Under the pieces are notes generated by a model. The model made no database searches and was not told the origin of the DNA. It saw nothing but the letters and a program-made list of their open reading frames with translations. The translations under genes were made by a program, and so were the position numbers. Positions 1 through 5,457 of a stretch of 5,659 bases of DNA are shown here, in pieces (position 1 is the stretch's first letter; every line of letters starts with the position of its first letter). The stretch comes from Candidatus Peregrinibacteria bacterium (lineage in GTDB: Bacteria; Patescibacteriota; Gracilibacteria; UBA1369; UBA12463): the NCBI GenBank assembly GCA_023245695.1, contig JAHFJT010000069.1, positions 1 through 5,659 on the forward strand, in the 5' to 3' direction.

Positions 1-59
1 GAATTGTTCCAGGATATTGACTTTGGACCAATATTTGGTATACTTAAGCCAATCACGAC

Positions 60-101
60 GAAAAGCGCTCTCCTAGGTTCTGTCCTACGAGCGTTCTTTT
101 C
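60..101. terminator. Terminator-like hairpin over the 3' end of the NYN gene, possibly bidirectional
   Basis: On the plus strand GAAAAGCGCTC (60-70) pairs with GAGCG (89-93) plus CTTTTC (96-101), leaving a two-base TT bulge at 94-95. Inside the loop TAGG (74-77) can pair with CCTA (84-87). The hairpin overlaps the TAG stop of the NYN gene at 85-87. Read from either side, the descending arm is T-rich, as in A-tract/T-tract terminators, but no long unpaired T-run follows on either strand, so strength is uncertain. Plus-strand frames open from the left edge stop at 74-76 and 109-111, so a gene coming from the left could also end here. Those stretches (24 and 36 codons) are too short to call. Confidence 0.4.
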
Positions 102-585
102 TGGTGTCTAGTCGTGAACGAAGGTGGCTTACGAAAGCGAGATATTCCGAAGGGAAACGTTTCAGAAGACTTGAGTAGTTATGTTGATTCGGAATAAGAA
201 GCCTTTCGAGTTTATTTTGACCAATAAGGTATTTGACAAGGCAATGAAAATCTCCGTCACCAGTTATGACAAGAGCCCGCTTGTAGTGGTCAAAATCAAT
301 CATAGACTGTAAGACAAGCTCTGCGTCGCAATTGCCTTTTATCTTTTCACCGGGAAATTGAAGAGTTGGCTTAAATATACAGGCATATCCCATATCTCGA
401 AGTCGGGCATAGAGGCGATGATTTCCGGGAATGTAGCCCATAAAAAGATAGGAACGTGTGACGCTATACTTCTCTCGAAGATAAATCCTGAATTTAGCGA
501 AATCGAGCTGCCAGCCTAAGCTTCTAATGGACAGATTTAAATTCTGACTATCGATAAAGGCAAAGTTATTCTCGTGTTTCTGCAT
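85..585 (-). CDS. NYN-domain protein (LabA/DUF88-like putative RNase)
   Basis: A 166-residue protein with the features of the NYN/PIN-like nuclease fold. An N-terminal strand FAFIDSQNLN carries D12 and N15. A middle motif NCDAELVLQSMID carries D87 and E89. ITGDGDF carries D110 and D112. These acidic residues are where this family binds the metal used to cut RNA, so an intact nuclease site is likely; the RNA target is unknown. Length is normal for a single-domain NYN protein, with no signal peptide or membrane segment, so it should be cytoplasmic. I chose ATG at 585 because the domain begins within ten residues of it. A longer frame exists from TTG at 648, but the added 21 residues lie outside the fold. 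No Shine-Dalgarno sequence or convincing promoter precedes it. It is transcribed away from the ligase gene. Hand-counted GC over 121-600 is about 40%, lower than the genes to its right, which may reflect transfer or only relaxed codon use. Confidence 0.82.
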   Translation of the reverse strand: MQKHENNFAFIDSQNLNLSIRSLGWQLDFAKFRIYLREKYSVTRSYLFMGYIPGNHRLYARLRDMGYACIFKPTLQFPGEKIKGNCDAELVLQSMIDFDHYKRALVITGDGDFHCLVKYLIGQNKLERLLIPNQHNYSSLLKRFPSEYLAFVSHLRSRLDTRKERS

Positions 586-690
586 GGTAAATATAAAATC
601 AGGAGTAATAATCCACGATAGCGCATCGTTTTTACATTTCTCGTACAAATTCTTGAATAATATCTAACAATTCTGTCAGAAATTTATAAT

Positions 691-718
691 TTGTATTTTC
701 CCCGAAAAAGCGTACAAT
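691..718 (+). promoter_or_regulatory. Candidate sigma70-type promoter for the tandem ligase gene
   Basis: TTGTAT (691-696) and TACAAT (713-718) are 16 bp apart and resemble -35 and -10 boxes; the -10 is close to consensus, while the -35 matches only at TTG. The -10 ends 8 bp before the ATG at 727, so the transcript would be leaderless or nearly so. A second possible -10, TATAAT at 685-690, would give a leader of about 30 nt but has no good -35. The rest of the 586-726 spacer shows no other structure I can support. Confidence 0.4.
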
Positions 719-726
719 ACAGGTCA

Positions 727-3168
727 ATGGCCTCACGTAAAACATCAAAATTTCGCTTGGTAGTGCTGTGCGGTGGGCCTTCGATGGAACGCGGAATTTC
801 GCTGAATTCTTGTCGAAGTGTCTGTGACAATCTCGAGTCGCCGGATATTGAGATTCAGCCGGTGTACTTCGACTATCGACGGCAGGCATACGCGATTTCC
901 CGTGGCGCACTCTACTCCAATACGCCATCCGACTTCGACTTCAAACTTCAAAATGGTGGAAAAAAGCTCAGTAAGCGTGCCATGATCAAGCTTTTTAAAG
1001 ATGCCGATCTGGTTTTCCCGGTAATTCATGGAACATTTGGCGAAGATGGCCAGATTCAATCTATTCTGGAAAAAGCGAAGGCCAGATACGTTGGATCTCC
1101 GTCACAAGCCTGCAAAATCGCCTTCAATAAGTTCAAGGCAAATGAGCTCATCCGCGGCCACGACTTCCCTTCTCTGCCGTCGGCGCTCCTGAAATCTCAC
1201 GCATCTAAAAAAGAAAATCAGCAAACTCTTGAAACATTTTTCAAGACGAACAAGATCACCCGAGCGATTGTAAAACCGGTCTCCGGCGGCTCATCCATCG
1301 GCGTTCATTCGGTAATCAATCCGAAAGAAGCACTCATCGCCATGCAGGATATTTTCAACAAGAAGCTCGACACCCAGGCCGTCGTAGAGCCATTTTGCGA
1401 AGGAAAGGAGTTCACTGTTGTGATTCTTCAAAATCGCTTCGGACTCCCAGTCGCCCTCATTCCATCCGAGATCGAGACCTCATACAACGAAAATCAGATC
1501 TTCGATTTCCGTAAAAAATACCTCCCAACTCGCAAGGTGCACTATCACTGCCCACCCCGATTCACCCAGGAACAGATTGAGAAAATTCAGATCATGGCGG
1601 AGCAGCTTTTCTCTGTACTTGGCATGCGCCACTTCGGACGATTCGACGGATGGCTTCTCAAGGATGGGCAAATCTGGTTCTCGGATTTCAATCCTATCAG
1701 TGGCATGGAGCAAAACAGCTTTCTCTTCCAACAAGCATCACAGATCGGATTCACGCACCGCGATGTGCTCATGTATATTCTCAGACGAGCCGCGACAGAA
1801 TATGGCTTACCTTCGCCAGAATCAAAGCCTCAAAGCGTACTAGAAATTGCAAAAAAACTCCTCAAAAAAGAGCGTGTGAATGTCATTGGTGGCGGTACAT
1901 CCGCCGAGCGTCAGGTCTCCCTCATGAGCGCCACGAACGTCTGGCTCAAAATCAAGCGCTCCGAGAAATATGAGCCGCAGCTTTTTATCATGACCGGCGA
2001 CAATGAGATCTGGCACACACCGTACAACTTCGCACTCAATCACACGGTTGAAGAAATTTCCGCAATGCTTCACGACGCCGAAAAAAATGCGGCATGGCTC
2101 GAAACCCATCGAAATCAGGCGCTCCTCAAACTCGCGCTCCGACCTGGTGAAGCCTCTGAAAAGCTCTTCCAGCCGCGAAAAATGACCATGGCAGAATTTC
2201 TCAAACTCGATGGATTCGTCTTCCTCGGGCTCCACGGAGGCATGGGTGAAGATGGCACCATTCAGAAACTCCTCACGCAGCATCACAAAAAATACAACGG
2301 CTCACACGCAGACGCATCACGCCTCTGCATGGATAAGTACGCGACCGGCGAAGCCATGAAGCCCCTCGCCAAATACGGCATCTACACCGCCGAGAAAAAA
2401 GTTTTCCCACTTTTGCACTTCAAAAACTTCACCTCCGCACAGTGGGCAGCCTTCTGGACAGAGCTGAAAAAAAGTCTCAGTGCCAAAGGGCAACCAGCGA
2501 ATTCCCTGATTATCAAGCCAACCGATGATGGTTGTTCCGCGGGCATATGCCGTATCAGCACCGCAAAAGATCTGCGACTCTACATGACCTTCGCACACAA
2601 AAACGCACTTGAAATTCCAACCGGCACCCTCGAAGATCAGCACGGCATCATCGAGATGCCATCCCAGCAGATGCATCATGTGATGTTTGAGCGATTCATC
2701 GAAACCGACAAACCGCGTGTCATCAACAACAAACTCATCTGGAATAAAAAAACCGGATGGATCGAGGTTACGGTCGGCGTCGTCGGACAAGCGAAAAAAC
2801 TTCACGCACTCAGTCCATCCCTCACGGTCTCGCACTCGCATGTACTCTCGCTCGAAGAAAAATTCCAGGGCGGAACAGGCGTAAATATCACTCCGCCACC
2901 TCAACCACATGTCTCTGATAAAGCACTGAAAGAAGCCAAAAAACGCATAGAAATCGCCGCAAACACACTCGGAATCGAGGGCTACGCACGCCTCGACGCC
3001 TTCATGCAAACGCAGACGGGCGAGCTCTTCATTATCGAGGCAAACACCCTTCCAGCTCTCACCCCATCGACCGTGATTTTTCATCAGTCACTCGAAGAAA
3101 AGACACCTATCTACCCGCGAGAATTTCTCGAACATCTCATCGAGCTAGGGAAAGCTGCGAAAGTATAG
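727..3168 (+). CDS. ddl: Tandem two-module D-alanine--D-alanine ligase (plant-DDL-like fusion)
   Basis: The 813-residue protein is two Ddl modules in one frame, over twice the usual 300-380 residues. Ddl joins two D-alanines with ATP in the cytoplasm for peptidoglycan precursors. Module 1 (about 8-365) has GGPSMERGISL (E21), HGTFGEDG (H101), KPVSGGSSIGV (K183, S189-S190), a KKY loop (K264, Y265), D307, and DFN with SGMEQNSF (D320, N322, S331). Module 2 (about 383-813) has GGGTSAERQVSL (E394), HGGMGEDG (H503), KPTDDGCSAG (K597, C603), EEKFQGGTG (K712, F713), D757 and EANTLPALT (E771, N773, A777). Against E. coli DdlB, module 1 has Asp for Glu270. Module 2 has Cys for a GSS serine, Phe for Tyr216, and Ala for the Gly after the NTxP motif. 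Most catalytic positions remain in both, so neither looks dead. ATG 727 is preferred to TTG 691 because the fold starts just after it. No other cell-wall gene adjoins it. The ligase family is certain; division of labour between modules is not. Confidence 0.93.
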   Translation: MASRKTSKFRLVVLCGGPSMERGISLNSCRSVCDNLESPDIEIQPVYFDYRRQAYAISRGALYSNTPSDFDFKLQNGGKKLSKRAMIKLFKDADLVFPVIHGTFGEDGQIQSILEKAKARYVGSPSQACKIAFNKFKANELIRGHDFPSLPSALLKSHASKKENQQTLETFFKTNKITRAIVKPVSGGSSIGVHSVINPKEALIAMQDIFNKKLDTQAVVEPFCEGKEFTVVILQNRFGLPVALIPSEIETSYNENQIFDFRKKYLPTRKVHYHCPPRFTQEQIEKIQIMAEQLFSVLGMRHFGRFDGWLLKDGQIWFSDFNPISGMEQNSFLFQQASQIGFTHRDVLMYILRRAATEYGLPSPESKPQSVLEIAKKLLKKERVNVIGGGTSAERQVSLMSATNVWLKIKRSEKYEPQLFIMTGDNEIWHTPYNFALNHTVEEISAMLHDAEKNAAWLETHRNQALLKLALRPGEASEKLFQPRKMTMAEFLKLDGFVFLGLHGGMGEDGTIQKLLTQHHKKYNGSHADASRLCMDKYATGEAMKPLAKYGIYTAEKKVFPLLHFKNFTSAQWAAFWTELKKSLSAKGQPANSLIIKPTDDGCSAGICRISTAKDLRLYMTFAHKNALEIPTGTLEDQHGIIEMPSQQMHHVMFERFIETDKPRVINNKLIWNKKTGWIEVTVGVVGQAKKLHALSPSLTVSHSHVLSLEEKFQGGTGVNITPPPQPHVSDKALKEAKKRIEIAANTLGIEGYARLDAFMQTQTGELFIIEANTLPALTPSTVIFHQSLEEKTPIYPREFLEHLIELGKAAKV

Positions 3169-3184
3169 CGGAAAAGAAATGCTC

Positions 3185-3212
3185 TTTTCATCAAGTTAAA
3201 AAAGTCTATAAT
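3185..3212 (+). promoter_or_regulatory. Sigma70-type promoter for the lipoprotein gene
   Basis: A perfect TATAAT at 3207-3212 lies 16 bp after TTTTCA (3185-3190), which matches the -35 consensus at four of six positions. The start codon is 25 bp beyond the -10, predicting a leader of roughly 18-20 nt with no Shine-Dalgarno sequence. It sits in the 69-bp gap after the ligase stop, so the lipoprotein gene probably has its own transcription start even if some read-through occurs. Confidence 0.6.
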
Positions 3213-3237
3213 ACAAGCGCAATCACACGCCTCACGT

Positions 3238-3798
3238 ATGAATCGTACCTCAATCACCACGTCTATCTTCGTTTTGAGCATCGCGCTTTTGACTGCCTGT
3301 ACCCCAGGTACGGTTTCTTATCGAACCGAAACGCTCGATAAGCTTGGAATCAAAGTCGATAAGCCAACGCAGTGGAACTCGACACGGACAGAAAGTGGCG
3401 ACAATTATGTGGACTATATCGTGGATGTGCCGGAAGGAAGTACCGACAAAAATGGCATTGTCGGAAAAGTTTCAATCAATCTTGTGAAGCCTCTCGAGGG
3501 CGAAGTGGTAAAAATTCAAGATGAGGTTGATGGTCTTAAGAAACTTTTTTCAAATAGCATCTCGGACATGAAGATATTAGAGGAGGTGGATACCAAGCTC
3601 ATGGGCTTCCCAGCAAAGCGTGTGACGCTTCAGTTCCGCAACAACGAAGACAAAACAACACTTGAGAAAGCCATTTTCATGGTCACAGTGAAAAGTAATC
3701 AGGCCTACGTCATTCTGCTCGACGACGACGTAAAAGACTTCGACAAAAATCTCCCCATCTACGAAAAAATGGCCGCATCTATGCAGCCGCTCTCGTAA
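3238..3798 (+). CDS. Lipoprotein, PsbP-like mature domain
   Basis: A 186-residue protein with a clear lipoprotein signal: polar residues and Arg3, a hydrophobic core at about 10-18, and the lipobox LTAC with the lipidated cysteine at position 21. It should be anchored on the outer face of the cytoplasmic membrane or at the cell surface. The mature part (about 30-186) opens with a segment of the form G-I-K-V-x-K-P-x-x-W. It continues with alternating strands, a G-F-P-A-K-R-V strand near the middle, a late strand AYVILLDDD, and a closing helix ending in MAASMQPLS. This layout recalls PsbP-like/DUF1795-type small lipoproteins. That is fold-level recognition by eye, and the function is unknown. 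The start is fixed by the signal peptide and by the promoter just upstream. It converges on ybeY with 19 bp between stops. Its last codons contain, on the other strand, the terminator of the ybeY cluster. Confidence 0.85.
   Translation: MNRTSITTSIFVLSIALLTACTPGTVSYRTETLDKLGIKVDKPTQWNSTRTESGDNYVDYIVDVPEGSTDKNGIVGKVSINLVKPLEGEVVKIQDEVDGLKKLFSNSISDMKILEEVDTKLMGFPAKRVTLQFRNNEDKTTLEKAIFMVTVKSNQAYVILLDDDVKDFDKNLPIYEKMAASMQPLS
3764..3788 (-). terminator. Intrinsic terminator of the minus-strand ybeY cluster
   Basis: Read on the minus strand, GGCTGCA (3788-3782), loop TAGA and TGCGGCC form a seven-pair GC-rich stem with one G-T wobble. It is followed directly by ATTTTTT (3770-3764). This is a textbook rho-independent terminator about 29 nt past the ybeY stop. 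It lies entirely inside the coding end of the convergent lipoprotein gene. On the plus strand no T-run follows the stem, so it should act only on the leftward transcript. Confidence 0.75.
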
Positions 3799-3817
3799 CG
3801 ATCAGTCGCGACGCAGA

Positions 3818-4339
3818 TTAAAACCCAAACTCTTTCTTTCGAGGGTAGAGTTTGCCAAGGATAGCGAACGACTGCTTCTCCATGGCCTTTTCTGAGCGTG
3901 CATCAGGATGATCATATCCAAACGTGTGTAAGGTGCCGTGAACGAGCATATAGGCCATTTCCTGCTCATAGGGAAGGTTCTGCTCCTTTGCTTGTCTCGC
4001 CACCGTATCCACCGACAGAAAAATCTCTCCCGCCGGGTAAGCCTCGCCTTTGGTGAAGGGCATGAATTGCCGATGTTCCACAAACGAAAAGGTAATCACA
4101 TCCGTCGCACGGTCTTTTCCACGGAACGCCCGATTCAGATCGCGGATCTCTTTGTCGCTCACAAAAAACACACTTAGTCCCAGATCAGACGGTTTCGCGC
4201 CTTTAGGGCAGTAGCGCTTGAGTCGCATAGCCAAGACCTTTTCGGCCTTTTTCATGATGCGTTCGAGAAGAGGTACGAGCTCAAGTGGAGACACGCCATC
4301 GATCTTTTTTTTCGTACGGGATTCAAATTCGAGGTGCAT
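3818..4339 (-). CDS. ybeY: Endoribonuclease YbeY (rRNA maturation factor)
   Basis: A 173-residue member of the UPF0054/YbeY family: a single-strand-specific, metal-dependent endoribonuclease acting in 16S rRNA 3'-end maturation and ribosome quality control in the cytoplasm. The signature HGTLHTFGYDH is intact, with zinc-ligand histidines H134, H138 and H144. The other family block, LNRAFRGKDRATDVITFSF, includes the conserved arginine of the RGKD segment. It is slightly longer than the common ~150-residue form because of a Lys/Arg-rich N-terminal stretch. I chose ATG at 4339; an in-frame TTG at 4348 would add three residues. Neither has a Shine-Dalgarno sequence, and the ATG follows a T-rich tract. 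It is the last gene of a leftward cluster, 30 bp after the GH18-like gene. Linkage to a surface hydrolase is not the common ybeY setting (often phoH-ybeY or near era), so co-transcription here may not mean shared function. Confidence 0.95.
   Translation of the reverse strand: MHLEFESRTKKKIDGVSPLELVPLLERIMKKAEKVLAMRLKRYCPKGAKPSDLGLSVFFVSDKEIRDLNRAFRGKDRATDVITFSFVEHRQFMPFTKGEAYPAGEIFLSVDTVARQAKEQNLPYEQEMAYMLVHGTLHTFGYDHPDARSEKAMEKQSFAILGKLYPRKKEFGF
3826..3854 (+). other. Perfect 8-bp inverted repeat downstream of the lipoprotein stop
   Basis: CAAACTCT (3826-3833) and AGAGTTTG (3847-3854) are exact reverse complements with a 13-nt loop, beginning 28 nt after the lipoprotein stop. It could form a 3' hairpin on the plus-strand transcript. 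No T-run follows, so I do not call it an intrinsic terminator. It lies in the 3' coding end of ybeY on the other strand, so chance or codon constraint is a fair alternative. Confidence 0.3.
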
Positions 4340-4361
4340 AAAAATCAAAAAAAGTACTGCA

Positions 4362-4390
4362 TATATACCCTAAGGCTTCTTCAAAAACAA
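4362..4390 (-). promoter_or_regulatory. Weak candidate promoter for ybeY
   Basis: On the minus strand TTGTTT (4390-4385) and TATATA (4367-4362) are 17 bp apart, and the -10 ends 22 bp before the ybeY ATG. Matches to consensus are 3/6 and 4/6. It overlaps the end of the GH18-like gene, so ybeY could have an internal promoter in addition to read-through. AT-rich sequence alone could produce this. Confidence 0.25.
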
Positions 4391-5455
4391 CGTTTCCATC
4401 GTTTTCCACTCACTCGCGTCGGTCGTCCAAGCGCCATACAGTGCCACGCCCTCAAAGAGCTCTTTTTTACTTCGCCAGTTATTGAGGCCATCGATGACAC
4501 CCAGCAGGCCTGCACGAATGTTCTCCGCCTCAGGGTGGAAACTCTCGGTGGGTTTATCGTAGGTTGGCAGGCCAATGAGAATGCGAACGGGCTGATCGGC
4601 GAGGAGTTGGGTTATCCAGATGATCTCATTTTTCAAAAAATACTCGTACACCTTTGCAGACTTGATGCTATTTTCATAGGTCATGACGGTGATCTGGTTC
4701 GCGCGCGCGGCCACCTCTCGATACATGTCAGTCGAGAGAAACGACTTGAGATCCATGAACCTTCGCGCGACCGAAAACACGTAGTCTGGCACCATCTCCG
4801 GGAGCGCCACAGATATAAGCGCGTCGCTTCCTAGAGCCTTCCGCGTGTCCTCAAGCAAAAACAAAAAATCCGTATCTCCATCTACAATTGGTTCGATATC
4901 ATAGTGCACGCCCTTCATTCCAAAATCATTCACAAAAATCTGCGTGGTATGCACGATATTTTTCCGCACCTGCAGCTGCTGCAGCGGAAGTTTACTTCGT
5001 AACTGCCCAAGCCACGGAATAAAGGTCAGGCGATCACCATACTCACGACTCACGCGAAGAAACTCCCCGAGCTCTTTGTAACGTGCCGACGGAATGGTCC
5101 CGTCCGACTCCAGAGGCCCTACATGCAAAAAAACATACCTCACACCATGCGCCCCAAGATTCTCAACAAACCCACGAATTTCCTCAGGAGTATGGGGCTG
5201 ATCGACCCAAGCATGTTGCGCCCAAACGGCGTTTTGATTGTGATTATAGGCACTGCCATGGAGATGCGCGCTCGGTCCTACCAAAAAATACCACCCCACC
5301 ACCACGATCACGCCAAACACCAAAATGGCGACATGAAAAATACGAAACGCAAGACGTGGTACAGAAAGTCGAGTACGCGGCTTTTGTCCAAGATTCTGCT
5401 CCTTCTGGAGACGATCACGAACCTTAGCAAGACGATCTGTAGGTTTGAAAAACAT
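4370..5455 (-). CDS. Membrane-anchored GH18-like TIM-barrel protein
   Basis: A 361-residue protein. Residues 1-36 are basic and probably cytoplasmic. A single hydrophobic segment at about 37-59 should be an uncleaved membrane anchor, leaving residues ~60-361 outside. The outer part looks like a GH18-type (chitinase-fold) barrel. GVHYDIEP carries D186 and E188, at the end of the GH18 DxxDxDxE motif. ITVMTYENS, ILIGLPTY and GVALYGAW recall the later barrel strands of the family. The first two aspartates of the motif are Lys and His here; if E188 is the acid, hydrolysis is possible but the substrate is unknown. Peptidoglycan, chitin-like or surface polysaccharide would fit its position. ATG 5455 was chosen because it follows the upstream TAA by 2 bp, implying translational coupling. 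A start at 5500 would overlap the upstream gene by 43 bp. No Shine-Dalgarno sequence lies at proper distance. Family assignment is by eye and moderately sure. Confidence 0.75.
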   Translation of the reverse strand: MFFKPTDRLAKVRDRLQKEQNLGQKPRTRLSVPRLAFRIFHVAILVFGVIVVVGWYFLVGPSAHLHGSAYNHNQNAVWAQHAWVDQPHTPEEIRGFVENLGAHGVRYVFLHVGPLESDGTIPSARYKELGEFLRVSREYGDRLTFIPWLGQLRSKLPLQQLQVRKNIVHTTQIFVNDFGMKGVHYDIEPIVDGDTDFLFLLEDTRKALGSDALISVALPEMVPDYVFSVARRFMDLKSFLSTDMYREVAARANQITVMTYENSIKSAKVYEYFLKNEIIWITQLLADQPVRILIGLPTYDKPTESFHPEAENIRAGLLGVIDGLNNWRSKKELFEGVALYGAWTTDASEWKTMETLFLKKP

Positions 5456-5457
5456 GG

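Noticed and set aside
1..111. Plus-strand frames open from the left edge, ending at 74-76 (24 codons) and 109-111 (36 codons), as the 3' end of a cut gene
   Set aside because: Neither stretch shows a recognisable motif, they compete with each other, and the second overlaps the end of the NYN gene. Too short to support.
632..928. 98-residue minus-strand frame spanning the divergent spacer and the start of the ligase gene
   Set aside because: It is antisense to the conserved N-terminal ligase motif and has no family features; a shadow frame.
2317..3084. 255-residue minus-strand frame inside the ligase gene
   Set aside because: It is fully antisense to conserved ligase module 2 and rich in Cys/Trp/Phe, as expected for a complement of coding sequence.
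3171..3189. GAAAAGA/TCTTTTC 7-bp inverted repeat just after the ligase stop, as a ligase terminator
   Set aside because: The stem is AT-rich with only two GC pairs, no T-run follows, and the right arm overlaps the -35 box of the lipoprotein promoter. Not supportable as a terminator.
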